From positions 248,001 through 312,000 of the forward strand of contig CBDAPL010000001.1 in NCBI GenBank assembly GCA_965198495.1: DNA of 64,000 nucleotides. The letters run 5' to 3'. The notes under the pieces were generated by a model. The model did not search any database. It had not been told where the DNA came from and saw only the letters and a list, made by a program, of their open reading frames with translations. Shown here in pieces: positions 36,321 through 46,388 of the stretch. Every line of letters begins with the position of its first letter. Position 1 is the first letter of the stretch. Made by a program: the position numbers and the translations under genes. This stretch comes from RH-AL1 sp965198495. Its GTDB lineage: Bacteria; Pseudomonadota; Alphaproteobacteria; Rhizobiales; Beijerinckiaceae.

Positions 36321-37160
36321 ATGGATGAACCCGCGCCATGCACGGATCTTGCCACAGCACCGGTATCGGTCGTGGACCTGTACCTTTATCCGGTAAAGGG
36401 GCTTTCGCCGCAGAGTTCACCCTCGTTCCAGATGGTGGCGGGCGAGGGACTGCCGTCGGATCGCCGGTTCGCCCTCGCGCTCGGCACTACCGTTTTCGAC
36501 CCGCTCGCTCCGACGCCGTTGGACAAGGGGTACTTCCTAATGCTGCGCCGCGACGAGAGCTTGGCCGCGCTAGCCACGCACCTCGATACCGACACCGGCA
36601 TCCTGACGATTGCGGCGCCGAAGGGTGCGCGCCTTGACGCCAGTGTGGAGACCTCCGCCGGCCGCGCGACGATCGAGGACTTCTTCCACGCGTATCTTGG
36701 CACGGCTTGCGAGGGCCGCCCGCGGCTTGTCGAGGCAACGGGACATAAGTTCACGGACGTCAGCGTGATATCCCCCGCAATGATGCGGGCGGTCTCGCTG
36801 ATCAATCTTGCGTCCGTGCGCGATTTGGCGGCGTGGACCGGCAAGGCACTCGATCCCCTGCGCTTCCGCGCCAACATCTACCTCGACGGCTTGGCGCCCT
36901 GGGAGGAACTCGATTGGGTCGGTCGCGAGGTCGCCATCGGCTCGGTTCGCTTCCGCTGCGTGCTGCGCACCCGGCGCTGCGGCGCCATTGATGTCGACCC
37001 GCGAACCGGCGCGCGCGACACCAACCTGCCGAAAGCCCTCATGAGGACCTTCGGCCATCCCGACTGCGGCGTCTACCTCGAGGTTCTGGAAGGCGGCGAA
37101 ATCCGGATCGGCGATGTCGCCCGCGCTTCGCCGGATCCGGCATCCGATCCCGCCACCTGA
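36321..37160 (+). CDS. MOSC-domain protein (molybdenum cofactor-binding, MARC/YcbX-like)
   Basis: A 279-residue protein. The chosen ATG at 36321 follows GGAAGGG by 11 bases; upstream in-frame codons look non-coding. The MOSC_N beta-barrel (VVDLYLYPVKGLSPQSSP) is followed by the MOSC domain with RFRANIYLDGLAPWEE and the cofactor-cysteine motif RRCGAIDVDPRTG. Such proteins transfer or use Mo cofactor with a sulfur ligand, for example in N-hydroxylated-compound reduction. It sits inside the amide region on the opposite strand, between the transporter and amidase, without a clear shared function. Confidence 0.85.
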   Translation: MDEPAPCTDLATAPVSVVDLYLYPVKGLSPQSSPSFQMVAGEGLPSDRRFALALGTTVFDPLAPTPLDKGYFLMLRRDESLAALATHLDTDTGILTIAAPKGARLDASVETSAGRATIEDFFHAYLGTACEGRPRLVEATGHKFTDVSVISPAMMRAVSLINLASVRDLAAWTGKALDPLRFRANIYLDGLAPWEELDWVGREVAIGSVRFRCVLRTRRCGAIDVDPRTGARDTNLPKALMRTFGHPDCGVYLEVLEGGEIRIGDVARASPDPASDPAT

Positions 37161-37205
37161 TGCCGTCGCCCCTCAGCGGCGAAGGTCAGCTTGTCGGGCT
37201 CACGG

Positions 37206-38285
37206 CTACTCGGCGGCTTGTCTTGTTTCCGCATCGGACAGCTTCTCCGGCGCCCCGCCTTTGCCGACGAGCGGGATGCCCTCGATGGGACACTCTTCGG
37301 TGCCGACACCCTGGCGGGTGATCGCCTGGACCTTGGTCCGCATGGCTTCCGGGTCGGCGATCCAATCGCGGTAGAATTCGTACGGGCACTCGGACAGGCC
37401 ATGACGCTCCTCCTTGGAGTTGATCATGCCGGTGTAGCCACGATGCAGCAGCTTGAAGAGGTGGTTCTCCGACTGCTGGTGCTGGCGCGCGTCGCGGATC
37501 AGGAACTTCGACAGCCCGGCGTACTGAATGCCCATCGCCTCCTCGCCGCACTCGCCCAGCGTCCGCCCGTCGAAGCCGATCAACGCCGAATGGCCGAAAT
37601 AGGTGTAGACGCCATCGAAACCGGCAGCGTTAGCCACGGCCACGTAGACATTGTTGGCGAAGGCCATCGCCTTCGACATCAGCACCTGCTGCTCCTTGGC
37701 GGGGTACATGTAGCCCTGGCAGCGAATGATGAGTTCGGCGCCGCGCATCGCGCAGTCGCGCCAGATTTCGGGGTAGTTGCCGTCATCGCAGATGATCAGG
37801 CTGACCTTCAGACCCTTTGGACCGTCGGACACGTAGGTCCGGTCGCCGGGATACCAGCCCTCTATCGGCGTCCAAGGCATGATCTTGCGGTATTTCTGCA
37901 CGATCTCGCCCTGGTCGTTCATCAGGATGAGCGTGTTGTAGGGCGCCTTGCGCGGGTGCTCCTCGTGGCGTTCGCCGGTCAGCGAGAACACGCCCCATAC
38001 CTTGGCCTTGCGACAGGCGGCGGCGAAGATCGCGGTTTCCTCGCCGGGGATAGTGGCGGCGGTCTCGTACATCTCGGCGGCGTCGTACATGATGCCGTGC
38101 GTCGAATACTCGGGGAAGATGACGAGGTCCATGCCGGGCAGGCCCGCCTTCATGCCCACGATCATGTCGCCGATCTTTCGGGCATTCTCCAGCACCTCCG
38201 CCTTCGTGTGCAGACGCGGCATCGTGTAGTTGACCACCGCGACGCCAACGGAGTCCCGGCTCGATGAAATGTCACCATGATTCAT
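37206..38285 (-). CDS. amiE: Aliphatic amidase
   Basis: A 359-residue nitrilase-superfamily enzyme that hydrolyses acetamide, propionamide and similar amides to acid and ammonia. The ATG at 38285 gives MNHGDISSSRDSVGVAVVNY, the usual AmiE start. The catalytic triad is Glu59 (IFPEYS), Lys134 (QKYRKIMPW) and Cys166 (LIICDDGN), at the same numbers as in Pseudomonas AmiE, and GYMYPAKEQQV is also conserved. It lies upstream of the transporter operon on the same strand, separated by the MOSC gene, so it is probably its own transcription unit serving the same substrates. Confidence 0.95.
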   Translation of the reverse strand: MNHGDISSSRDSVGVAVVNYTMPRLHTKAEVLENARKIGDMIVGMKAGLPGMDLVIFPEYSTHGIMYDAAEMYETAATIPGEETAIFAAACRKAKVWGVFSLTGERHEEHPRKAPYNTLILMNDQGEIVQKYRKIMPWTPIEGWYPGDRTYVSDGPKGLKVSLIICDDGNYPEIWRDCAMRGAELIIRCQGYMYPAKEQQVLMSKAMAFANNVYVAVANAAGFDGVYTYFGHSALIGFDGRTLGECGEEAMGIQYAGLSKFLIRDARQHQQSENHLFKLLHRGYTGMINSKEERHGLSECPYEFYRDWIADPEAMRTKVQAITRQGVGTEECPIEGIPLVGKGGAPEKLSDAETRQAAE

Positions 38286-38770
38286 TGCTGCCTCCTTCGA
38301 ATCCAACTGGGATAGCCGGTACCGGCCGCTCGCATGCGGGTTCGCGTGGGCAGATCGCCCGAACGCGCCAAGGCTGCGACCGAAGGTTTTGACGCTGACT
38401 TTCCTCTTTGAAAAACCATTATGGGAGATGCGAGCCCGCTTGTCTCCTGCAAAAAAAGTCGTCCGCCAAGCGATGAAGCGGCTGTGTTCGCCCATTCCTA
38501 CGTAAATCCACGTAGTTTGGCCTCACTCCACAACGTGGCTGTGATGTCCAGGTCTGGCATGGCTGAGCTTCAGCTCGATAAGATGTGGATCTATAGTTCC
38601 TCCTGGGTTATCTGTCCCGCGCTCGATGTGTGGGATGATCCATCTCATGAGGTGCGGACGCGCTAAGACTCTTCCGCCAGTCGTCCGATGACGACATCGC
38701 CGAAGGTCGCGGGATGGCATCGTCCTGGCTTACGACGAGCGTACACGAAGCCTTGCGATAGCGTGGAAGG
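38286..38770. other. Amidase upstream region
   Basis: No gene is supported here. It contains an inverted repeat CTACGT-N6-ACGTAG at 38498-38515 about 215 bases before amiE, and a stretch of lower GC, so it is likely the control region of the amidase gene. Confidence 0.45.
38498..38515. promoter_or_regulatory. Inverted repeat CTACGT-N6-ACGTAG
   Basis: A perfect 6-bp arm dyad with a 6-base spacer, upstream of amiE. It has the dimensions of a dimeric-regulator binding site; no regulator gene is next to it. Confidence 0.4.
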
Positions 38771-39031
38771 ATGCTGGATTGCGCAAGACGTACTGGCCCG
38801 GCCTCCCAACTCAAGTCCTGCATGTACACGCGCACCGCCGACGGGCATTTCCTCATCGATCGTGCTCCCGCTGACGCGCGCATCGTCGTCGCGTCGCCGT
38901 GCTCCGGCCATGGCTTCAAGTTCGCCAGCCTGTTCGGCCGAACCTTAGCGGATCTGGCTGACGGCAAAACGTCGTCGGAGGACATCAGCCTCTTCCGTTT
39001 GAAGCAAGACACCCCGTCGACGGTGGCCTAA
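38771..39031 (+). pseudogene. C-terminal remnant of SoxA/N-methyltryptophan-oxidase-like FAD oxidase
   Basis: The frame ending at 39031 contains SCMYTRTADGHFLIDRAPAD, VVASPCSGHGFKFASLFGR and DLADGKTSSEDISLFRL. This is the conserved C-terminus of monomeric sarcosine oxidase/N-methyl-L-tryptophan oxidase, including the cysteine that carries covalent FAD in the CSGHGFKF motif. The roughly 300 preceding residues are absent. It is a 3' stub left by a deletion. Confidence 0.75.
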
Positions 39032-39324
39032 AGCACCACACCGTATTCATGAGGGTCAGAAACTCTGCTTGTGGGGGGAGTGCTCCTAATCAAGTGTCAC
39101 TGGCGTTGAGGGTCGCCGGAAGTTTAGACCGCCCCGATCCACTCGCCGCCCGAGCGCTCCACTGGCGCCACCGCCGCGTCCGCCGGCAGGGCGATCCGAT
39201 CGCTCAAAATGGTCCACGAGGCGGCGCTAAATGCATGGCATTGCCAGCAGAACGCCGCGATGGTGAGCTAAAGAACCGCCGCCCCCCTACCCCGATGCGG
39301 GAACCGACGCGGATCCTGGCATGA
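39032..39324. other. Gap without recognisable gene
   Basis: About 290 bases; short frames only, with no motif or start signal I can support. Confidence 0.4.
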
Positions 39325-39825
39325 TTGGTGCAGGACGCTGACAAGGAACGGCTTAGCCGGGAGCGTCCACAGACCGAAGCGCTCTACAAAGCGATCGGCC
39401 AGTTCATCTTCGAGTTCTCGCAGCTCGAATTCATGATCCGCCACGGACTCGGCGACGCGCTGGGCCTATTCGACGGCGATGAGATCAAGTTCGAAGCGAT
39501 CGTCTCGCCCTACGATTTCGTAACGTCCTGCAACGTTACTAAGGCGACGTTTACGCGGGCAGTGCACGCCAGCGACGAGGGCAAGCCGAGATCAGCGCCA
39601 TCCTGGATGCCAGCCTCGATCTAAACAGCCGCGGGCGCGTGCCGATCGCGCATGGCACTTGGTACATCAGTGCGGAAGGTTTCGGCCCGCCATGTGCCGA
39701 GGAACCAGCTGCGGACGGTAACCAGATACGAGAAAATCGCGGACATCGACGCCGCAGCCCAGAAGGCGGCGACGCTTCGTGCACGCCTGGTGAAATTTCT
39801 GATCGGGCCGATCGAAGGTCTCTGA
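39325..39825 (+). pseudogene. Frameshifted conserved hypothetical protein
   Basis: Three frames join into one protein of about 165 residues: a first part with RPQTEALYKAIGQFIFEFSQLEFMIRHGLGDALGL, then (after about 39,585) AEISAILDASLDLNSRGRVPIAHGTWYIS, then (after about 39,680) RKVSARHVPRNQLRTVTRYEKIADIDAAAQKAATLRARL and a stop at 39823-39825. The pattern resembles helical bundle proteins that begin with a FEFSQLE segment. No function is known to me. Two single-base shifts break it. Confidence 0.6.
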
Positions 39826-39858
39826 CTGTATTGAGGTGCCATTGGGTGTTCACGGAGC

Positions 39859-40068
39859 TCAGAACGAGCCGCTCACCACCTTCACCTGCTCGTTGACCGG
39901 TGCGTATGTCCCGTCTGCACGGACGAAAGAAGCCGCCGACGGCACGCGCCCTTCTTTGACGGAGCGGTACAAAGACCAGAGCGAATAGGTCAATCGCATC
40001 CGCATTGCAACTCGAGCGGCGTAGAGGGAGGGATTTTTGCTTCCGGAGGACGCGGTTGTCATCATCAA
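39859..40068 (-). CDS. Doubtful short frame
   Basis: A 69-codon minus-strand frame with a somewhat protein-like end (SVKEGRVPSAASFVRADGTYAPVNEQVKVV). It may be the tail of a lost gene or chance. No ribosome site is seen. Confidence 0.2.
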   Translation of the reverse strand: MMMTTASSGSKNPSLYAARVAMRMRLTYSLWSLYRSVKEGRVPSAASFVRADGTYAPVNEQVKVVSGSF

Positions 40069-40209
40069 CTCGGTCGCGACAGTCTCGTTTGTCGGACGGT
40101 AAGCATCAGGCGACCCATCACCCGTTGAGCCGCTCTCTTCCAGGCCATTCAGCGAGCGTCGACGACGTCGTCATTCGTAGGTCGTTCATGCGCAAAGAGG
40201 CCTAGCCGT

Positions 40210-41396
40210 ATGTCATTGAAAACAATGCTGAAGACGGGTCATACGCCGACACTCGTATCGGCCTTCCTGTATTTTGACGTTAGCTTCATGGTGTGGGTGA
40301 TTTTGGGGCCGCTGGCGGTCCTCATCGGACCTGATCTCCATCTCGACGCCGCCCATAAAGGAATAATGGTTGCAACCCCTTTGCTGACGGCTGCCTTGCT
40401 GCGCGCAGTAAATGGTATGTTCGTGGATAGGTTTGGCGCGAAGACGACTGGTGTCGTCAGCCAGCTATTCGTGATGGGCGCACTAATCGCAGCCTGGTGG
40501 CTGGGCATCCATAGCTTTGAGCAGGTCTTGCTGCTGGGCCTGGCGCTCGGGGTCGCCGGCGCTTCCTTTGCGATCGTCATCCCGATGACGTCCAGCTGGT
40601 ACCCGCCCCGATATCAGGGTTTGGCTCTAGGCATCGCAGGAGCCGGTAATTCCGGCACGGTGCTGGCCGCACTCTTCGCACCGGTGTTGGCGGTCCGGTT
40701 CGGCTGGACCAACGTCTGGGCCTGGCCGTCATTCCGCTGGCGGTTGTCTTCCTGCTGTTCATTTTATGCGCCAAGGAGTGTCCAAACCGGCGTGCTCGCA
40801 CATCCGCAGTCGACTACCTGTCAGTGCTGATGCAAGGCGACGCTTGGGGGTTGATGGCGGTCTACGCGGTGACGTTCGGTGGCTTCTCCGGCATGGCGTC
40901 ATCGCTGCCGACCTATTTCGACACTCAGTACGGCCTTAGCGCGATCGCGGCAGGCCTTTTCGCCGCGGCTTGTATCTTCGCAGGAACGATCGTTCGCCCT
41001 CTCGGTGGCTGGTTCGCCGACCGGATCGGTGGCGTGCAAACGCTGATTTTCATGCTGCCGGTGGCAGCGGGCGCTTTTATCCTGCTGAGCTCGGCCTCTT
41101 AGATGTGAGGTTTGCTCTCGCCATCACCATCGTCGGAATGTTGGCGCTTGGTATGGGCAACGGCGCGTTGTTTCAACTCGTTCCACAGCGGTTCGCCACC
41201 GAAATAGGACAAGTGACGCCTCATCGGCATGTGTGGCGGCATCGGCGGGTTCTATTTCGCGTCAAGTCTCGGTTATTCCAAGCAGCTTACCGGCAACTAC
41301 CAGGACGGCATGTTGATTTTCGCCGGATTGGCTTTTATCGCGCTGCTCGGCCTCGTGGTCGTGCGCCAACGATGGGTTAGCTGGGCAGCCGCCTAG
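40210..41396 (+). pseudogene. NarK/NasA-type MFS nitrate/nitrite transporter, frameshifted
   Basis: Starts MSLKTMLKTGHTPTLVSAFLYFDVSFMVWVILGPL, typical of the NarK group (12 helices, about 395 residues). It continues RAVNGMFVDRFGAKTTGVV and SWYPPRYQGLALGIAGAGNSGTV. Frame changes occur near 40,720, 41,095 and 41,215. Later pieces (YAVTFGGFSGMASSLPTYFD, GGWFADRIGGVQTL, GNGALFQLVPQRFATEIG, GMCGGIGGFYFASSLGYSKQ) are all recognisable and end in a TAG next to an IS element. Nitrate or nitrite import from this gene is lost unless the shifts are sequencing errors. Confidence 0.8.
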
Positions 41397-42199
41397 GTCA
41401 TAGACTCACTTCGAGCGTATCCAAATTCTGATGGATGCGAGCTGGATTGATGCGAGGAAGTTGTCGGCGCGTTTGTCGCAGCGCGCCGCGATAGCGCGGA
41501 AGTGCTTGAGCTTGTTGAAGAAGCGCTCGACGAGGTTGCGCGAGCGATAGAGGCATTTGCTGAACACCTGCGTGGTGTTGCGCCGTGTCATCGGCTTGAT
41601 ATTGGCGAAGGCACCTCGGGCTTCGATCACGGCGCGCCGCTCGTCCGAGTCGTAGGCGGCGTCGGCGAGCAGGATGTCACCCGCGCCAAGCGAAGCCAGC
41701 ATATCGTCGGCGCTGCGTCCGTCGTGCGCTTGGCCTTCGGTGAGCTTCAAGGTGATCGGCAGGCCGTCGGCATCGACGAGGGCGTGGATCTTCGTCGTCA
41801 CGCCGCCGCGCGAGCGACCCATGCAACGGGATCCGGCGTCTTTTTTTAGTGTTCGCGGCGTGCTGATGCACACGGATCGACGAAGAGTCGATCATCTTGA
41901 TGTCGCCGTCGTAAGCCTCCGACACCGCAGCGAGAAGGCCGGCCCAGATGCCTCTCTTGCGCCACCGGTTGAAGCGGTTGACACACGTCGTGTGCGGACC
42001 CGTACCGCCCTGGGATGTCGGCCCACGGCGCGCCCGTGCGCAGCCGCCAGAAAATGCCGTTCAAGACCCGGCGGTCGTCGACCCGTTCCTTGCCGCGCCA
42101 GTCCGTCGGCAGCAGCGGCGATCACCGACCATTCAAAATCCGTCAAATCGAACCGCGCCATCATCGCCTCCTCGAAGGTGAGGAATGAATCAGTGATCG
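41397..42199 (-). mobile_element. IS5-family (IS427-like) insertion sequence
   Basis: About 800 bases with imperfect inverted ends: TCATAGACTCACTT on the left (from about 41398) and, read from the right, TCACTGATTCATT (from about 42197), 9 of 13 positions identical. It carries a DDE transposase on the minus strand. The ends were set by these repeats; no target duplication could be confirmed. It lies directly after the broken NarK-like gene. Confidence 0.75.
41406..42164 (-). pseudogene. IS5-family transposase with frame disruptions
   Basis: The N-terminal part is ARFDLTDFEWSVIA, then in other frames VLNGIFWRLRTGAPWADIPGRYG and EAYDGDIKMIDSSSIRVHQHAANTKK. The C-terminal part (DAGSRCMGRSRGGVTTKIHALVDADG, LADAAYDSDERRAVIEA, NLVERFFNKLKHFRAIAARCDKRADNFLA) carries the later DDE residues. 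The last frame change is at a run of seven A (T7 on the plus strand, 41841-41847), where IS427-type elements normally use programmed frameshifting. The earlier shifts are not of that kind, so the element is probably dead. Confidence 0.75.
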
Positions 42200-42329
42200 C
42201 TCTATTCGAAAACCGCGTTTATGGGTCTACGACCTAGCCTTCCTTCGGCTCTAGCTGGCCGAAAACGGAATCGCCGTCGGACCGGCCGGCAGCGCTCACT
42301 CCAGATCCGACCATGAATCGGCAAGAGAG

Positions 42330-42856
42330 TTATGCAAGACTAGCCGACGACGCTAATGAGCAAAATCGAGCTTGGTGGTAGATCAGCGGTGGATCGCTCG
42401 CCGCAAGGGTACGAACGACGTGACCGATGAAGATCGAGTGGGATCCAGACAGGGAATTCGAGGCGACCCTGCATTCGATGACGGTCCCGCAGTCGTCGAT
42501 GAGCGGGCTCTTGAGGACGCCATCACTAAATGCGATGCCCGCAAAAGGATCCGCTGGCCGCGTCGCGAAATGCGCGGCCAAATGCTTCTGATCGGCGCGC
42601 AGGACGTGGATCGCGAAGGCGCCGGCGGCTTCGATGACCGGGTGCGATCGGTCAACCTATTTACGACGACAAGGATGGAAGGGGGGTCGGCGGCAACGCT
42701 GCATACCGCCGTCGCCGTCATCCCCGCGAGCCCCTGGGCGGCACGGCCCGTGATGACGCAGACGGACGCCGCTAGCGTCCGCATTACCGTTCGGAATTCT
42801 TCTTCACCAATCAGCCGGACAGGCGCTTCGCCGGCAAGCGGTACCGCTGCGGTCAC
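42330..42856 (-). pseudogene. Flavin reductase-domain protein with one frameshift
   Basis: The first frame gives EEEFRTVMRTLAASVCVITG, LAGMTATAVCSVAADPPSILVVVNR. After about 42,650 the sequence continues in a second frame with HPVIEAAGAFAIHVL, HFATRPADPFAGIAFSDG, LIDDCGTVIECRV and DPPLIYHQARF. Together they form a complete FMN reductase partner of about 175 residues. The start overlaps the end of the monooxygenase gene, as expected for a two-component flavin monooxygenase. Confidence 0.8.
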
Positions 42857-44166
42857 TCCGCGTACTCCTCGGCGAGATGCTCACGGAGGGTTGTGCCGGT
42901 ATATTCGGTTCGCAGAAGCTTCCGGCGCTGCAGGATCGGCACGACATGGTCGACGAAATCAGCGAAGGTCTCGGGAAGGAAAGCCGGCGAAATGACGAAG
43001 CCGTCCGTCGCTCCGCTCTGCAGGATGTCGGAGAGTTCGTCGGCGATGTCCCCGGGCGTTCCGACGAGGCGAGGGCACATGACGCTGCGGCCGGCTTCGG
43101 CAATGGTCAATGGCCTGCCGCCGGCGATGCTCTTCAGTGCCGCGAGGTTGCCCTGGCTGCCGGAGGCCTGAACCTGCTCGACATCGGCGTCGAGGGACAG
43201 GGTAGAAAGGTCGGCATTGGCATGTCCGGCGAGCGTCGAGAGCCCGACGAGCGGATTGACGAGCGAGTCGTGCAAGTCGCGAGCCTCCGTGGCTTCGCTG
43301 CGGCTCTGCCCGACGAAGGGCATGACGGACATCAGCACTCTGGTCGCGCTGCGAGGTCGATGCTGCGCGTCGAGGGCTTCATCGACGTCGGCGCGAAATT
43401 TAATCATCCGCTGTATGTTTGGCTGCAAAGCGAAGATCACTTCGGACCACCGGGTGGCGAAGGTCCGGCCGCGCCCGGACGAACCAGCCTGGATGATCAC
43501 CGGTCGCCCCTGCGGCGAGCGGGGAATGTTGAGGGGCCCGCGGGAGCGGAACCAGCGCCCCACATGGTTCAGTCGGCGGACCTTGTCAGGGTCGGCATAG
43601 ATGCCTTCGGCGCGGTCGAGGACCAGCGCATCGCTCTCCCAGCTGTCCCAAAGCCCGAAAGCCACTTCGAGGAATTCGTCCGCCCGATCGTAGCGTGCGT
43701 CATGATCGAGGTGTTGGACCTCGCCAAAGTTCAGCGCCTAGCTGTCGTTCATCGACGTCACGACGTTCCAGGCGGCGCGTCCTCCGGACAAATGGTCAAG
43801 TGTAGCGAATTCTCGCGCAAGGCTGAACGGCACCTCGTAGGTCGTGGACCGCGTCGCGCCGAGTCCGATGTGCTTCGTGATGGCGGCGAGCGCGCCGAGC
43901 AGCGGAACGGGATCAAGCCGCATGGCGTCCTGGTCGCCGTATCGAAGGCTGACCTCGTGACTGTCGCCGAACCGGTCGCCGACCGCCAGCCTGTCGGCGA
44001 AGAACAACAGATCGAACCGGCCGCGTTCCAGCGTACGGGCGATCTCCACGTAATGCTGGAGGTCGAGGAAGTTCGTCGGATGACGCGGGTTGCGCCAGAT
44101 GGCGTGGCTATGAACGACCGGCCCAGCGTTCATGAATCCGCAGAGATGCATGATCTTGTTCGGCAT
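42853..44166 (-). pseudogene. NtaA/DmoA-family FMN-dependent monooxygenase with in-frame stop
   Basis: Starting MPNKIMHLCGFMNAGPVVHSHAIWR, the frame shows FDLLFFADRLAVGD, ALAAITKHIGLGATRSTTYE and LDHLSGGRAAWNVVTSMND, then a TAG at 43738-43740. It goes on in the same frame with ARYDRADEFLEVAFGLWDSWESDAL, SPQGRPVIIQAGSSGRG and PLVGTPGDIADEL-like segments (actual: RLVGTPGDIADELSDIL), making about 437 residues. A single nonsense change explains the break. Such luciferase-like enzymes oxidise amines, sulfides or chelators with reduced FMN from the neighbouring reductase. Confidence 0.82.
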
Positions 44167-44199
44167 GGTTCCTCCCGTCTCGTCGTTCAGTTGTCGGCG

Positions 44200-45420
44200 T
44201 TAGTCGATAACGTCGACGATCTTGTTTTTTCCGCCCTGGATCACCTGATGCAGGAAGGTGCGATTGATTTCGTCGCCCTGGTCGTTGAAGTCGCAGCTGG
44301 CACCGGTCCCGACGAACTTGATCTTCGCGCCGGAACGGACCATCGCAAGCGCCTTGACGATGTCGTCCACCTGTTCGCCGGGAGGGTTGCAGACCGCTCG
44401 GATTGATTTCGCCCAAGTCGCCGCCTGCGTTGTCTTGGCGTGCTCCATGGCGAGAGCGGTGACGCACACCTGGTCGTGCATGTTGCCGGCGAAAAGGAAG
44501 ACCGTGCCAGCAGGCGCCCCCATCTCCGCGACGAATTTCTTGTAGGCGGGCGAGTCGAGCGGCGGGGCCGGTTGGATGTGATGGATACCTTCCGCCACTT
44601 CCGGTCCGACGCTCTTCAGGAAGGCGCCGTCGGCATCGGCGCCCGTACCCAGCGCAACGATCTTCGACTGAAAGCCGCCGCGATAGACCTCCTTGGCGAT
44701 CGCCACCATGTCGGCGAGGAGCGCGGCCACGAAGACGCCGTCCGGTTCGGAACCGAAGGCTTTCTGAACCTCGGCCCGGTACGAGGCCTGATCCGGATTG
44801 TACATGACGACGTCCGTCACCGTCGCGCCGAGCTTGCTCATCTCGGCCTTGAACGGCTCGATCATCGCGACGATGAACGGGTTCTGCTGAGCGAGAACGG
44901 TGACCTTCTTCAGGCCGAGTTCCTTGCAGACCTTCGCGCCGCCCGGTCCCCACTGCGAACTCTTCGCCTGAAAGCGATACACGAGCCCCTTCGTGTCGCC
45001 GGCCGTGATGGCGGGGGCGGCGGCCGAGACCATTTGCACCTTGTCGGCTCCGATGATCAGCGGTTGCGCCGCGAGCGCCGGCGGGCTGCCCCAGAAGCCG
45101 CCGACCATCTCGACCTTGTTGACTTCGAGGAGCTTGCGGGTCGCGGTGACGCTCGCCGCCGCGCTCGTCTCCTCATCCTCGATGAACAGCTTGAGCTTGC
45201 GGCCGCCTAGGATGCCGCCGGCGTCGTTGATCTTGCGCACCGCGAGATCCGCGGCCTTCTTTATGTCCGGGCCATATGGCCCGGTCGATCCTGTGAAGGG
45301 GATCACGAAGCCGAGCGGGATGTCCGCGCCGTCCGCGAGTGCCGATCGCAGCGACATCGCGAATGACGCGACGCCGAGGCCGGCGGCGAAGGTCCGTCGC
45401 GTCAGGTTCGATGTGGCCAT
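44200..45420 (-). CDS. Branched-chain/amide-type ABC transporter substrate-binding protein
   Basis: A 406-residue periplasmic protein of the Peripla_BP_6 (LivK-like) group. The ATG at 45420 gives a twin-arginine-like signal (NLTRRTFAAGLGVASFAMSLRSALA). The mature part has PLGFVIPFTGSTGPYGPDIKKAADLAV, GGRKLKLFIEDEETSAA and AGDTKGLVYRFQAKSSQWG. The gene is intact although its permease and ATPase partners are damaged. It lies just upstream of the flavin monooxygenase on the same strand and would have imported that enzyme's substrate. Confidence 0.85.
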   Translation of the reverse strand: MATSNLTRRTFAAGLGVASFAMSLRSALADGADIPLGFVIPFTGSTGPYGPDIKKAADLAVRKINDAGGILGGRKLKLFIEDEETSAAASVTATRKLLEVNKVEMVGGFWGSPPALAAQPLIIGADKVQMVSAAAPAITAGDTKGLVYRFQAKSSQWGPGGAKVCKELGLKKVTVLAQQNPFIVAMIEPFKAEMSKLGATVTDVVMYNPDQASYRAEVQKAFGSEPDGVFVAALLADMVAIAKEVYRGGFQSKIVALGTGADADGAFLKSVGPEVAEGIHHIQPAPPLDSPAYKKFVAEMGAPAGTVFLFAGNMHDQVCVTALAMEHAKTTQAATWAKSIRAVCNPPGEQVDDIVKALAMVRSGAKIKFVGTGASCDFNDQGDEINRTFLHQVIQGGKNKIVDVID

Positions 45421-46388
45421 GCCTTGATCTCCCGGATGTGCTCGCCGTCGGTCGAGCCGGTTGCTGTGGGTTCGTGTGGCTTGCCACTTGGCAAGAGGTC
45501 GGTGCTTCGCTGCCGCGGCTCCTTCATCAGGCCGTCCGGGCGAAACAGCAGGAGCAGGATGATGCCGATCCCGACACCGCCGAGCCGGATTGCGGCGATC
45601 TGCGCGCCATCCAGGAACGGGATGAGATCCTTGAGAAAGCGGGAGCCTTCGAGCAGCACCATGATGACGCTGGCGCCCGCGAGCAGGCCGAGATTCGAAC
45701 CGCGCCCCCCGGCGATCACCGCCATGAAGGCGTAGGACGTGATGATCGCGGTGAACTGCGACGGGTCGATATAGGTCATGAAGAAGGCGTGCAGCGCCCC
45801 AGCCAGCCCCATGACGGCGCCGCCGACGGCGAAGGCCTTCACCCGCAAGAGCAGGACGGGTTTCGCCAGCGAAGCGGCGATCAGAGAGTCGTCGCGGATG
45901 GCCCGGAGGGCGCGGCCGAACGGCGAACGGATCAAGGCTTCGAGTACCACGAACACCAGGCCGAGCAGGACGAGTGCGACGCCAAGCAGGACCACATCGG
46001 AATGCTGGGCGTCGACCGATGCGGCGAACGGGCGCTTGATTCCGGCGATGCCGAGAGCCCCGCGCGTCAGCCATTCCTCGTTCAGCAGCACGAGCCGAAC
46101 GACTTCGCCGAAGCCAAGCGTGACGATCGCGAGATAGTCGTCGGCGAGGCGCATCGACAGCAGGGCAATCACCATGCTAACCAGTGCGCCGATAATCGCC
46201 GCGACCAGCATTGCAAGGACTTATCCGAGGCTGGGCACGAGGAGGGCGGTCGCGTAGGCGCCGAGAGCGACGAAGCCGACGACCCCGAAATTGACGAGGC
46301 CCGTCGTGCCCCATTGCAGATTGAGGGCGAGCCCGATCAGCGAGGCGATGGTGACGAGGATGAGGAGGGTGACGAGATAAGCCATCAT
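45402..46388 (-). pseudogene. LivM-type ABC permease interrupted by a stop codon
   Basis: The frame from the ATG at 46388 reads MMAYLVTLLILVTIASLIGLALNLQWGTTGLVNFGVVGFVALGAY and then meets TAA at 46221-46223. The same frame continues with MLVAAIIGALVSMVIALLSMRLADDYLAIVTLGFGE, RAIRDDSLIAASLAKPVLLLRVKAFAVGG and VIAGGRGSNLGLLAGASVIM to the end at 45402. It would be about 325 residues if read through. The end overlaps the binding-protein start by 19 bases. Confidence 0.78.

Noticed and set aside
41841..41847. A7 run in the transposase as evidence of an active programmed frameshift
   Set aside because: Such runs are used in IS427-type elements, but two further frame changes upstream are not explained, so activity is unlikely.
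45421..46074. N-terminal extension of the binding protein at 44200-45420
   Set aside because: The added residues are R/A-rich out-of-frame translation of the LivM gene; the ATG at 45420 starts a proper export signal.
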